Source: an uncultured Eubacteriales bacterium
GTDB taxonomy: Bacteria; Bacillota; Clostridia; Christensenellales; UBA1242
DNA length: 41,651 nucleotides
Direction of reading: 5' to 3'
Assembly (NCBI GenBank): GCA_949031345.1
Contig: CARNVA010000014.1
Span: 1-41,651, forward strand
The notes under the pieces are model-generated. The model ran no database searches. It saw only the letters and a list, made by a program, of their open reading frames with translations, and had not been told where the DNA came from. Positions 23,887 through 32,460 of this stretch are shown here, piece after piece (positions within the stretch are counted from its first letter, which is position 1; each line of letters starts with the position of its first letter). Made by a program: the position numbers and the translations under genes.

Positions 23887-24846
23887 TTATAATATTCCAA
23901 TTACAGCCATATAGCCAAGAAGCACTCCCATTCCACATAGAAGAGTAATCACTACATAAGAAAGAACAATGCGATTTTCATGCACGCCAAGCTGTTCAAA
24001 ATGGTGATGAAGGGGTGCCATTTTAAATATTCGTTTGTGCGTCTTTTTGTAGTATCCCACCTGTAAGATATCACTCACTGCTGATAAAACAAACATAATT
24101 CCAATTATAGCAAGAATAAGCTCCAGCCCAGTAAAAACACAAAGACAGGCAAGCAGACCGCCAATAGCAAGTGAGCCTGTATCCCCCATAAATATTTTAG
24201 CAGGAAAGCCATTAAACAGCAGAAATCCTAAAAGCGCACCAGCCATGGCAAAGGCAATTATTGAATAATTGTAATATCCAAGCATTGCAAGAATAGCTCC
24301 AAAGAATAGAAGATAGACATGACTTACTCCACTTGCAAGCCCATCAAGCCCATCAGTAAGGTTTACAGAATTAGTCACTGCAACAAAGAAAACAACCACA
24401 AATGGAATTATAAACCAGCCTAAATTCAACTTAAGTCCAAAAAAGTCAAGCGTTCCGCCAATGTTGAAGTATACAAAAAGACCAATAATAAGCGAAAGAC
24501 CAACCTGACCAATGATTTTTTGATAGGGTTTCAAGCCTTCATTTTTATGCCATTTGATTTTTATAAAATCGTCCAAAAAGCCAAGCAATCCATATCCCAA
24601 CATGACAAGCAAAATTAAAATTGAATAAAGAAAATCTCCTCTTAAGAAAAATGGAGCTGAAAAAATTGTGGCGACAATAAATATCCATCCGCCCATTGTC
24701 GCAGTACCACTCTTTCCAGCATGCTTGTCCACATAGTGCAGAATGGTCTGCGAAAGATGAAATCTTTTGCAAAGTTTTAAAATAGGAATGCCAAATACAA
24801 TTGCACTGACAAGCCCAACTAAAAAGACAAGAAAGAAATTCAACAT
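23887..24846 (-). CDS. mraY: Phospho-N-acetylmuramoyl-pentapeptide transferase MraY
   Basis: 319 residues from the ATG at 24846 (GAGG 5 nt upstream). A GTG six bases earlier is less well placed. It has about ten membrane segments. It transfers phospho-MurNAc-pentapeptide to undecaprenyl phosphate to make lipid I. Family residues are GWIFIVATI, NSVNLTDGLDGLASG (the catalytic Asp pair), FMGDTGSLAIGG and MAPLHHHFEQLGVHENRI with the HHH motif. It is separated from murE by about 300 nt that include a GC-rich foldable element, and it has its own terminator. Confidence 0.97.
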   Translation of the reverse strand: MLNFFLVFLVGLVSAIVFGIPILKLCKRFHLSQTILHYVDKHAGKSGTATMGGWIFIVATIFSAPFFLRGDFLYSILILLVMLGYGLLGFLDDFIKIKWHKNEGLKPYQKIIGQVGLSLIIGLFVYFNIGGTLDFFGLKLNLGWFIIPFVVVFFVAVTNSVNLTDGLDGLASGVSHVYLLFFGAILAMLGYYNYSIIAFAMAGALLGFLLFNGFPAKIFMGDTGSLAIGGLLACLCVFTGLELILAIIGIMFVLSAVSDILQVGYYKKTHKRIFKMAPLHHHFEQLGVHENRIVLSYVVITLLCGMGVLLGYMAVIGIL

Positions 24847-24954
24847 ATTCACCTCACACTAATATATGAATATTTTCTGCAACTTATTAAATTTCTTTCA
24901 TGTCTTTTCAAGTTTCTTGTTTTAAAGCCTGCAAATAAAAACAGTTTTTATCTT

Positions 24955-25090
24955 TTAGGCAGAATGCAGACCGCACATTGCGGGAACAGTTTACAGTGCT
25001 GCTAGAGTAATCGGCGTCTGAGGACTAGAGATAGTATGCATAGAAAGCATAGTCGATACGACCAGAAAGGAACCAAGAAAGCTACTCATT
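24955..25090. ncRNA. Candidate structured RNA between murE and mraY, family unknown
   Basis: About 135 nt with nearly balanced base composition in an intergenic region that is otherwise about 80 percent A+T. Visible pairings, written on the + strand: CAGAC (24967-24971) with GTCTG (25016-25020), a hairpin CCGCA-CAT-TGCGG (24971-24983), and TATGC-ATAGAAA-GCATA around 25033-25050. I cannot match it to a riboswitch, 6S, SRP or RNase P consensus. Orientation is not settled. On the minus strand it would lie in the mraY leader, behind a TTGACA-like box at 25106-25112. No coding frame explains it. Confidence 0.5.
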
Positions 25091-25143
25091 TTTTTGCGAT
25101 TTTTTTGTCAAAAGCATTAAATTAAAGCTTATTTTAGTTGATT

Positions 25144-26622
25144 TTAGTCTTTGTCAAGAAAATAATCTTCTCTATTTATAATTTTTTTTTGACCTTTCAA
25201 GACCTCTCTCACAACATCAAAATCGCTGTAAGGATATTTTACACCATTTATCTCTTGATATTTTTCTGCACCTTTGCCAGCAATCACAATTGTCTGCCCA
25301 TTTTGATAATTTTCCAAAGCATATTCTATCGCCTTTTTTCTATTCGGCAAAACTTTGCAAGGTCCTTTTACACCTTTTTTAATCTGTGAAATAATTGCAT
25401 TAGGGTCTTCAAAACGAGGGTTGTCACTTGTGAGAATAATCTCATCCGCTTGTTGAGAGGCAATTCTTCCCATGATAGGTCTTTTTTGCTTGTCACGGTT
25501 TCCACCACATCCGAATATTACCACAACTTTGCCATCTGAAATCTCTCTTGCCGTCTGAAGCACCTTCTCAAGCCCGTCTGGCGTGTGGGCAAAGTCAATT
25601 ACAATGTTCGCTTTGCCAGTACTTATTGTGTTAAACCTTCCTTCAACTGCCTTAATCGCGTTTAGCCCTTCTAGAATATTCCAATTGCTCAAACCTAAAT
25701 TTTTACAAACGGCAATTGCCGCTAAGGCATTTTCAACATTAAAACCTCCGACCAACTTGGTTTTCACATCAAAAATATTCCCTTTATAATCTGTGCATGC
25801 AAAATGACTCCCAGAAAAATTTTTCTCAAAAATCCTGCCCGCATAATCGCAATCGCTTGTAAAACCATAACTCAGCAAATTGACACCAGATTTTTCAAGC
25901 AATCTGTCAGTGTAAGCTTTGTCAGCGCAATAAATTCCAAGAGTTGTTCTTCCCTTTTCAAACAGCTTCAGCTTCGCATCAGCATAATCATCCATATTTT
26001 CAAAAAAGTCAAGATGGTCTTCTGTGATATTTGTAAGCACACCCATTTCAAACCTTATGCCATCAAGTTTATTGAGAGCAAGTGCATGAGCTGATGCCTC
26101 CATAACAACAAAGTCAACTCCTTTGCCATTCATATTCGCAAGAATCGAGTGCAGTTTGTATGGGTCTGGAGTTGTAAAACCCGTATCTTCAAATTCGCCA
26201 TCGACCTTCGCACCAAGCGTTCCGATAACTCCTACTTTATAACCCGCACCTCTAAGCATGTCAGCAATGGTGTTGCAAACAGTGGTTTTACCATTGGTGC
26301 CAGTAATTGCAATAATACGAAGATTGTCACAAACTCTTCCAAAAAAGTTTTTTGACATAAGCGCATAAGCAGAGCGAACATCTCTTACATTGACTACTTT
26401 TTCACCGCTTTCAAGCTCATCACTTACCACGCACGCCGCACCTTTTTCAAGCGCAATCGAGGCAAAGTCATTGCCATTAAATTGACTGCCTCTCATTGCA
26501 AGATAGACATCCCCTTTTTCAACTTGACGATGGTCAATTTTGATATCCTTGATATCTTTTTCAAACAAACTTTTGTCAATTTGTTCACACTCCACATCTC
26601 TTAATAAACTTAATAAATTCAT
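25144..26622 (-). CDS. murE: UDP-MurNAc-L-Ala-D-Glu--meso-diaminopimelate ligase MurE
   Basis: 492 residues from the ATG at 26622; an upstream TTG has the ribosome site directly against it and is unlikely. It adds the third residue of the stem peptide. The ATP loop is AITGTNGKTTVCNTIADML, with FVVMEASAHAL, LTNITEDHLDFF, and VEGRFNTI / IVIDFAHTPDGLEKVL. The motif TSDNPRFEDP contains DNPR, which marks meso-diaminopimelate rather than lysine specificity. It lies between ddl and mraY with AT-rich gaps on both sides. Confidence 0.96.
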   Translation of the reverse strand: MNLLSLLRDVECEQIDKSLFEKDIKDIKIDHRQVEKGDVYLAMRGSQFNGNDFASIALEKGAACVVSDELESGEKVVNVRDVRSAYALMSKNFFGRVCDNLRIIAITGTNGKTTVCNTIADMLRGAGYKVGVIGTLGAKVDGEFEDTGFTTPDPYKLHSILANMNGKGVDFVVMEASAHALALNKLDGIRFEMGVLTNITEDHLDFFENMDDYADAKLKLFEKGRTTLGIYCADKAYTDRLLEKSGVNLLSYGFTSDCDYAGRIFEKNFSGSHFACTDYKGNIFDVKTKLVGGFNVENALAAIAVCKNLGLSNWNILEGLNAIKAVEGRFNTISTGKANIVIDFAHTPDGLEKVLQTAREISDGKVVVIFGCGGNRDKQKRPIMGRIASQQADEIILTSDNPRFEDPNAIISQIKKGVKGPCKVLPNRKKAIEYALENYQNGQTIVIAGKGAEKYQEINGVKYPYSDFDVVREVLKGQKKIINREDYFLDKD

Positions 26623-26747
26623 CTTCTCTGCCAACCTCTTTTCTTTTTTTGATTTTTCTTAAAATTGCCTTCTTCGCGGCATTTTCACGCATTTTTGCAC
26701 TTTTTATGCGTTTTTTAACGATTTTTTTGTCAAAATCACTAAATTAT

Positions 26748-27866
26748 TTATTTCACTTTAAAACTAGAAGTCATTTCAATATACTTTTCTATTGCCTTTG
26801 AATTAAACTTATAGACAATGGTTTTCTTACTATCCCCTCTCGCCTTCGCTTCATTAAACAGGGTCATCAAAAGGTCAGCGAAAGAGGTTTCAAACAGATT
26901 AAAAGCAAGTGATCCAGGAATTGAGTTTATCTCATTTACAAAGAGTTTTTTACTTTCTTCATCATAGAGAAAGTCAACTCGAACAACGCCATCACATTCC
27001 AGTGCTTTATATGAAGCAACAGCCATATCTTTGATGTCTTTTTCAAGTGCCTTAGATATCACCTTCTGCTCACCTTTTTTATGATTGATATATTTTTCTT
27101 CAAAGGTGTAAATCTCACTTTTTACAACTTCACAAACTTTGCTTGCCACAAGCTTTCCTGAATTTTTTACAACTGCACAGCAAAATTCGCGCACCCCAGA
27201 AAGATATTCTTCTACCACCAGCTTATTATCAAACTTAAAAGCTTCCGCAATTTTGCTCTCAAGCTCTGCCTCATTTGCACAAATGCCAATTCCTACACTT
27301 GAGCCAAGCCTTGTTGGTTTAACAATGCAAGGATAACCAATAAAATCTTCCACATCTTTGATAAATTTTTCTTTTTCATCTTTATAGCTGTCCATGCTTA
27401 TATGCAAATATGCTGGAGTGTCAATTCCATTTGTCTGCAGAAAGACCTTAGTGAAATCTTTATCCATGCACATTGCACTTGAAGAAACCGAACAAGATGT
27501 GTAAGGTATTTCTGCCAGCTCTAATAAACCTTGCAAGCTTCCATCTTCACCACCATGACCATGATTGCATAGAAGGGCACAGTCAAGTTTTATACGAGTT
27601 TTCATCTTGTTTCGTTTGCATAAACAAATCTCGCCACTGCCAATTGGCACAACAACTTCTTTCAAGCCTTTGACATTTTTCGCAAAATTGAGATATGTCG
27701 TTGCCTGTTTTAAATTGTCACCAGTCACCATTTTTCCTTCAGGGGTAATGTAAATTGGAAGCATAAAACAGCCCTTTGGCGTTGCACTCATAGCCTGCAA
27801 AGCAGTAATTATTGATATGTCATGCTCAACACTTTTTCCACCATAAAAAACACCTATATATTTCAC
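26748..27866 (-). CDS. ddl: D-alanine--D-alanine ligase
   Basis: 372 residues from the GTG at 27866, which has AAAGGAG 6 nt upstream; the TTG before it abuts that site. An ATP-grasp enzyme that makes the D-Ala-D-Ala dipeptide for MurF. Conserved blocks are FYGGKSVEHDISIITA, LCNHGHGGEDGSLQGLLELAEIPYTS, CIVKPTRLGSSVGIGI, VEEYLSGVREF, and VRVDFLYDEESKKLFVNEINSIPGS. The omega-loop KYI fits a D-Ala-D-Ala enzyme rather than the lactate or serine ligases of vancomycin resistance. A copy of the A-tract motif follows the stop. Confidence 0.95.
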   Translation of the reverse strand: MKYIGVFYGGKSVEHDISIITALQAMSATPKGCFMLPIYITPEGKMVTGDNLKQATTYLNFAKNVKGLKEVVVPIGSGEICLCKRNKMKTRIKLDCALLCNHGHGGEDGSLQGLLELAEIPYTSCSVSSSAMCMDKDFTKVFLQTNGIDTPAYLHISMDSYKDEKEKFIKDVEDFIGYPCIVKPTRLGSSVGIGICANEAELESKIAEAFKFDNKLVVEEYLSGVREFCCAVVKNSGKLVASKVCEVVKSEIYTFEEKYINHKKGEQKVISKALEKDIKDMAVASYKALECDGVVRVDFLYDEESKKLFVNEINSIPGSLAFNLFETSFADLLMTLFNEAKARGDSKKTIVYKFNSKAIEKYIEMTSSFKVK

Positions 27867-28075
27867 TATCAACTCCTTTAATTTAGTGATTTTTTTATAA
27901 AATCACGCTTTTTTTGCAAAAATATTGTCGAATTGACCATATTTTCATAAATTATCTATCAATATCCAGTTTTCCAATACAATTTTAATCTTCATTTTAA
28001 TATCAAATTTTTGTCTAATAAATTGGACTAAAAGACCTCTTTCGACATCAAATTTCTATTGTCAAATTTTCAAGT

Positions 28076-29494
28076 TTAATCATAATTATCTGGCAAATCA
28101 TTTTCAAAAAGAATTACGCAGCCACTTTCAGTAAGTCCTTCCAAAATCTCTTTTTGCTTCTTTCGAGTTTCAGCCGTATGTATGCGCTTTCTATCAAAAC
28201 CATGTGATATAGCACCAGATAAAATTTCATTTTTGTTTACCTTATTCATGATGATAAGCTCATCAGCCACATCAGCAATCATTGCACCAAGTTTAAAGTT
28301 AACCTGAGATTGTTCAGCGCCAAGCTCAACAAGGCCAGGAGTGATAACAATTTTTTTACCTTCAAATTTTGACAGCACATCAAGCGCCTCTTGCATTCCT
28401 ATTATATTTGAATTATAAGAGTCATCAATAATGGTGCAAAAATTATTTTTCATAAGCTCAAGCCTGTGCTTAGTTGGCTCTAAATCGCAAATTGCATCAG
28501 CGATTTCATTTTCGCCAATCCCCATAATATAAGCCAGAGCAGACGCCGTAACAATATTGTTTATATTGCATTTTCCAAGCAGTTTGGTTTCAACCGCAAG
28601 TTGTTTACCATTTAATACAAGCTCAAACTTTGAGCCTTCACTAGTGGTTGAAATATTTTCTGCGTAGGCAAAACTATTTGGCAGGTTGGTAATTTCCTTT
28701 TTGCCTTCAAATCTTTCAAAAAGCTTTCGACTTGAAGGACTGTCGCCATTGAACACGGCGACGCCATCACTTTTTAAGCCTTCGACGAGCTCATATTTTG
28801 TATCCTCAATCGTCTTCAGATTTTTAAAAGTCTCAAGATGTTGCTCCCCAATGGTGGTGATAATCGCATAGTCAGGCTCCACCATTTTCGCCAGCACTTT
28901 TATATCTCCTTTGTGCCTTGCTCCCATTTCTGCAATGAATACATCTTGCCGCTCGAGATTTTCAAGTATAGTCTTTGAAAGTCCCATTTCTGTATTATAA
29001 TTTTTGGGAGTTGCGCAAACTTTAAATTTCTTTTCTAAGATGGCTTTTAAAATATTTTTAGTGGAAGTCTTACCATAGCTTCCTGTAATGCCAATTTTGA
29101 TTATCGTTTTTCTTTTAAGCTTTCTCGCTGCTTTTGAAATAAAATATTTTCTTATCAAAATTTCAAGTGGCAAAATCAAGTAGTGTACAAACACAATAAC
29201 AAGTGGCATGCACAGAAAAATCAAAAGGATGTCTAAAAGTAATAGGTAAATATTGTTGATATATAAATTGATTAAAATAAAAATGCCTGTGCTTATCAAA
29301 AAGAGGAGTAATATAAATCTTATCATGCGTTTTGTAAAAACCAGTCGATTTTTGTCGCCATAAGCAAGCTTCAACTCAATTACGCTTTTCAGAAATTGAA
29401 GAGGTTGATAGCCACAAAGCTGATAGGTCTTAATAAATATATACGAGAGAAGCATGAACATAATTACACATGCACATATGCTGAAATAAATCAT
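28076..29494 (-). CDS. murF: MurF-type ligase with an N-terminal membrane domain
   Basis: 472 residues. Instead of the usual MurF substrate-binding domain 1, residues 1-125 are membrane segments (about 2-21, 59-79, 82-108) and a basic loop. The Mur ligase core starts near 130: IIKIGITGSYGKTSTKNIL (ATP loop), VFIAEMGARHKGDI, TTIGEQHLETFKN, NINNIVTASALAY, PTKHRLELMKNNFCTIIDDSYNSNIIGMQEAL and ITPGLVELG. It should add D-Ala-D-Ala to the UDP-MurNAc-tripeptide, probably at the membrane next to MraY. The start overlaps the stop of the alpha/beta hydrolase (ATGA) and has AAGGAGG. The only murF candidate in the window, directly upstream of ddl. Confidence 0.85.
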   Translation of the reverse strand: MIYFSICACVIMFMLLSYIFIKTYQLCGYQPLQFLKSVIELKLAYGDKNRLVFTKRMIRFILLLFLISTGIFILINLYINNIYLLLLDILLIFLCMPLVIVFVHYLILPLEILIRKYFISKAARKLKRKTIIKIGITGSYGKTSTKNILKAILEKKFKVCATPKNYNTEMGLSKTILENLERQDVFIAEMGARHKGDIKVLAKMVEPDYAIITTIGEQHLETFKNLKTIEDTKYELVEGLKSDGVAVFNGDSPSSRKLFERFEGKKEITNLPNSFAYAENISTTSEGSKFELVLNGKQLAVETKLLGKCNINNIVTASALAYIMGIGENEIADAICDLEPTKHRLELMKNNFCTIIDDSYNSNIIGMQEALDVLSKFEGKKIVITPGLVELGAEQSQVNFKLGAMIADVADELIIMNKVNKNEILSGAISHGFDRKRIHTAETRKKQKEILEGLTESGCVILFENDLPDNYD

Positions 29495-30216
29495 TTTTCC
29501 TCCTTTAAAAACTCTTTCAAAATAGCGTAAAACTCAAGCCTGCAGTCCATAAAAGAGAAATGTCCGCCATCCAAAATTTTCAGCTGAGAATTTTTGATAA
29601 GTTTGTTCAGTCGCTTTGCCATGTAAATAGGGGTTTCTTCATCTTGATTTCCCCAGACAATCAAAGTTTTGACTGACATTTTTCGAGCATAATCTTCAAG
29701 ATAGGTGTTTACAATGCTTTTGAATGTTTCTTTCATACTAGGGGAAAGCCTTTCATAATCGACAGAGCCTTTTTTCAACTTTTTCAAACCAAGCTTTTTA
29801 TAAAATTTGTATTTAACAAGATTAAACCTATATTTTACAGAGCGTCTAGGCTTCATTCCAGCGCTGTCAATAAGTATGCACGAATGAACAAGTGAGCGTT
29901 TGACTGCAGACAAAATTATAGCTATTCTGCCACCAAAAGAATGCCCAATAATGTCAGCACTATATATTTTCAAGTGTTCACATAAAGACATGAGCATTCC
30001 AACATATGTATATATACTCCACCCTTCCGGCTCTTGTAAGCTTTCCCCAAAAGGCGGAAAATCAATCAACAAAAAAGAGCGCTCTGGAAAAAGCGAGACG
30101 ACATCTTCAAAATCACGACCGCTTCTTCCCCAGCCGTGCAGAAAAATAATAGGTCTTTGAGAGGAATCTCCCCTCACTTCATAATAGACCCCAACTCCAT
30201 TGTAATTGTATATCAT
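29491..30216 (-). CDS. Alpha/beta-fold hydrolase
   Basis: 241 residues, no signal peptide, so cytoplasmic. The catalytic residues of the fold are readable: oxyanion region HGWGRSG (27-33), nucleophile Ser93 in GHSFGG, acid in VWGNQDEETP and His in LDGGHFSF. The lid region (about 125-175) is lysine-rich. The substrate cannot be deduced. It is translationally coupled to the murF-like gene (4-nt overlap), which hints at a cell-envelope role, for instance hydrolysis of an ester or amide in envelope precursors, but that is only positional inference. AAAGG precedes the ATG. It is divergent from spoVG. Confidence 0.88.
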   Translation of the reverse strand: MIYNYNGVGVYYEVRGDSSQRPIIFLHGWGRSGRDFEDVVSLFPERSFLLIDFPPFGESLQEPEGWSIYTYVGMLMSLCEHLKIYSADIIGHSFGGRIAIILSAVKRSLVHSCILIDSAGMKPRRSVKYRFNLVKYKFYKKLGLKKLKKGSVDYERLSPSMKETFKSIVNTYLEDYARKMSVKTLIVWGNQDEETPIYMAKRLNKLIKNSQLKILDGGHFSFMDCRLEFYAILKEFLKEEK

Positions 30217-30288
30217 AACCTTTCTTATGAAAATTTTACAAAATTGTTGAAAAAAATCTAAAAATTAGATAAAAATGCTTCATTTTAT

Positions 30289-30336
30289 TTGGAAGTTAGA
30301 CAAAAAAAGAGTAAAATATATCTAGGTTTTAAAACC
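30289..30336 (+). promoter_or_regulatory. spoVG promoter with a palindrome at the transcription start
   Basis: TTGGAA (30289-30294), a 17-nt spacer and TAAAAT (30312-30317). Seven bases on comes a perfect 12-bp palindrome GGTTTTAAAACC (30325-30336), just at the expected start of transcription, where a repressor could bind. A classical sigma-H promoter was not evident. Confidence 0.55.
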
Positions 30337-30369
30337 AAAGAAAATATAATAGAAGGAAGGTAGAATCAA

Positions 30370-30639
30370 GTGAAAATTACAGATGTTAGAGTAAGACTTA
30401 AAGATGAAACAAAATTAAAAGGAATTGTATCAATTACAATTGACGGTTGCTTTGTTGTACACGATATCAAAGTAATCGACGGCAAAGATGGTCTCTTTAT
30501 TTCAATGCCAAACAAGAAAACTGCTGATGGCGATCACATTGACATTGCTCACCCAATCAACACTGAAACTCGCTTAGAACTTAAAAATGTCATCCTTGAA
30601 GCATATCAAAAAGCATTGAATGATGCAAAAGCTGAATAA
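30370..30639 (+). CDS. spoVG: Septation/stage V sporulation regulator SpoVG
   Basis: 89 residues, full length. The sequence MKITDVRVRL, GIVSITIDGCFVVHDIKVIDGKDGLFISMPNKK and AHPINTETRLEL is the SpoVG family throughout. SpoVG proteins bind nucleic acid and affect septation, capsule and sporulation genes. The start is GTG at 30370, with AAGGAAGG about 9 nt upstream. It is transcribed alone, divergent from the hydrolase-murF pair, and terminated about 150 nt after its stop. Codon use is richer in G+C than the flanks, as expected of a well-expressed gene. Confidence 0.97.
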   Translation: MKITDVRVRLKDETKLKGIVSITIDGCFVVHDIKVIDGKDGLFISMPNKKTADGDHIDIAHPINTETRLELKNVILEAYQKALNDAKAE

Positions 30640-30786
30640 TAAAAATTTTTAATTAAAGCAAAACCTTAGATTGACTTTACATAGAAACGAAGACAATTCG
30701 TCTCCGTATATACTTTGCTGACAACTAAAATATTAAATATTCTTGCAAAAAGCCAAATCATTTTTGACTTATTATCTTTATGACTG

Positions 30787-30820
30787 CAAAAAAACACCCT
30801 ATCTTAACAGGTGTTTTTTA
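30787..30820 (+). terminator. Intrinsic terminator of spoVG
   Basis: AAAAACACC (30790-30798) and GGTGTTTTT (30810-30818) form a 9-bp stem followed by T-rich sequence. It lies 150 nt after the stop. The stretch between contains a small inverted repeat (AGAC/GTCT around 30690-30703). Confidence 0.8.
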
Positions 30821-30885
30821 TTTTACTATTTTGTCGAAACTAATACTTAATATTATATTCTATTAAAATAAAGCAAGCGTAAAAC

Positions 30886-30922
30886 AAAAAAAGAAGCCGC
30901 CTATTTGGCAGCTTTTTTAATT
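30886..30922 (-). terminator. Intrinsic terminator of the YcxB-like gene
   Basis: AAGC-GCC pairs with GGC-GCTT across a short loop with one mismatch, followed on the minus strand by CTTTTTTTG. It overlaps the end of the gene. Confidence 0.7.
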
Positions 30923-31513
30923 CTTCTTATTATTCTTTTTATTTTGCAGGTTTGGAGTTTGCACAGAAGACTTATCAACAAATTTTACACCCTTAGCCTT
31001 CAAAAATTCAACGACTTCACCCGCTGTACCTTTAGTCATTCCGCGATAATCAAATATAAAGCTCTGTTTTTGATTGATAAAAATAAATAAATGTTCTTTA
31101 TAAGCAACAAATTTAAATAAATCTTTATAAAAAACTTTTTGTGAGGCAATCTCTTGATAGTCATTTGCCGTAGGTGATGAAGTTGCTTGACTGGTTATAA
31201 AAATATGGTCCTGCCAAAACTCGAATGTGTTTAAATATTTCCTATCACCAAGTGTTATTTTATTTTGTTTTTTAAGTGACTCTTTCATAAGATATGGCAA
31301 CAGAATAATTCCGCCAATAACGCCACAAATTGCAAGTGCAAGACCTATGGTAAGGTCTACAAAACACATTCCAACGCCGCCGCCAATAAAAATAATAGAA
31401 AAAACCAAAGATGAAATAAATGTAGTTTTTTTCAGTACAAAATTTTGAAATAACGAAATTTCTTCGTCATCCATTTTGCTGGTATTTTTAAAAATAGCAT
31501 TTTTTTCTTCCAT
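30917..31513 (-). CDS. YcxB-like membrane protein
   Basis: 198 residues. Two adjacent membrane segments at about 30-52 and 55-75 are followed by a cytoplasmic beta-rich domain: YLNTFEFWQDHIFITSQ, YKDLFKFVAYKEHLFIFINQKQSFIFDYRGM, and a final helix with a basic tail. This layout matches proteins with a YcxB-like C-terminal domain, whose function is not established. It starts 3 nt after the SDR gene ends, with AGGTGAG before the ATG, so the two are co-transcribed. The terminator overlaps its last codons. Confidence 0.72.
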   Translation of the reverse strand: MEEKNAIFKNTSKMDDEEISLFQNFVLKKTTFISSLVFSIIFIGGGVGMCFVDLTIGLALAICGVIGGIILLPYLMKESLKKQNKITLGDRKYLNTFEFWQDHIFITSQATSSPTANDYQEIASQKVFYKDLFKFVAYKEHLFIFINQKQSFIFDYRGMTKGTAGEVVEFLKAKGVKFVDKSSVQTPNLQNKKNNKKN

Positions 31514-31516
31514 AAC

Positions 31517-32341
31517 TCACCTATTCTTAGCCTTTTTGCAATACAGCTTTCTGACAATGAAATTTATCATTCTCGTTGAAAGCAATCTAGGCAAAAACAC
31601 AACGCATTTATAACCAAAGCCCACAGTCTTTCGAAGTGGAGGTCTTTTCTTAAGCAAAACCTTCCTCACAACTTTTGCGATCGTCTCTGGCGTCATGCCT
31701 TTTTGCTCATCTTTTTCCATCTTTGCAATTGAAAGACGAATATCTGCCTGTTCTTTTTCTGAGCTTGCTTCGTTATCAATCACTCGAGCTGCGGTAAAAC
31801 CTGTCTTGGCATCTCCTGGCAAAATTGCAGTAACCCTAACCTTATATGGATGCAACTCATTTGCAAGCGCTCTTGAAAAAATTTCAATTCCCGCTTTCGT
31901 CGCACTGTAAGTGGCTTGATAAGGAAGAGGTATAACCCCACCCACCGACGAGATGTTGACAATTCTTCCCTTTGTCTGTTTAAGATATTTTATCACAATT
32001 GTGCAAAGTGAAATATAGGCAGACAAATTGGTGTTTACCTGTCTGTAAATATTTTCAGGTTTTGAATATTCAATAGCCCCCGCAATACCAAAGCCAGCAT
32101 TATTGACAAAGATGTCAATATGCCCTTCTTCGCTTGCAATTTTATCAATAATTTTTTCTACATTTTGATAGTCATTCACATCAGCTTCGAAACTTTCTAT
32201 CACGCAATCATGCTTGACTGTATGTCTTGAAATATCATAAACCTTTGCGCCATCATTATATAAACTTTGAGCAATTGCCAAACCAATTCCACTGCTTGCG
32301 CCGGTAATAATCGCAACTTTGCCCTCAAATTTCTTTTTCAT
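31517..32341 (-). CDS. Short-chain dehydrogenase/reductase
   Basis: 274 residues, a classical SDR. The cofactor motif is TGASSGIG (residues 14-21), followed by NNAG, and the catalytic Ser-Tyr-Lys set in ISSVGGV and YSATKAG. A basic C-terminal segment (KCVVFLPRLLSTRMINFIVRKLYCKKAK) could associate with the membrane. SDRs of this size reduce or oxidise many carbonyl substrates; the specific one is not readable. AAGGG precedes the ATG at 32341. Downstream by 3 nt is the YcxB-like gene; upstream is degV, 120 nt away. Confidence 0.93.
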   Translation of the reverse strand: MKKKFEGKVAIITGASSGIGLAIAQSLYNDGAKVYDISRHTVKHDCVIESFEADVNDYQNVEKIIDKIASEEGHIDIFVNNAGFGIAGAIEYSKPENIYRQVNTNLSAYISLCTIVIKYLKQTKGRIVNISSVGGVIPLPYQATYSATKAGIEIFSRALANELHPYKVRVTAILPGDAKTGFTAARVIDNEASSEKEQADIRLSIAKMEKDEQKGMTPETIAKVVRKVLLKKRPPLRKTVGFGYKCVVFLPRLLSTRMINFIVRKLYCKKAKNR

Positions 32342-32460
32342 GTTTTCCCTTTGTTCCGTTGAAAAATTTCTTATATTTAAAATAAAACAACTTTAAATCG
32401 TCAAAAATAATGATTTTTTGCCATTTTAAGCTAATTTTTAATAAATTATCCAAAAAAGAT

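Noticed and set aside
24955..25090. Assignment of the GC-rich element to the bacterial SRP RNA or RNase P RNA
   Set aside because: Fragments such as AGAAAGGAACCAAG look superficially like SRP, but the conserved GGAAGCAGCC loop and the RNase P GAGGAAAGUC core are absent.
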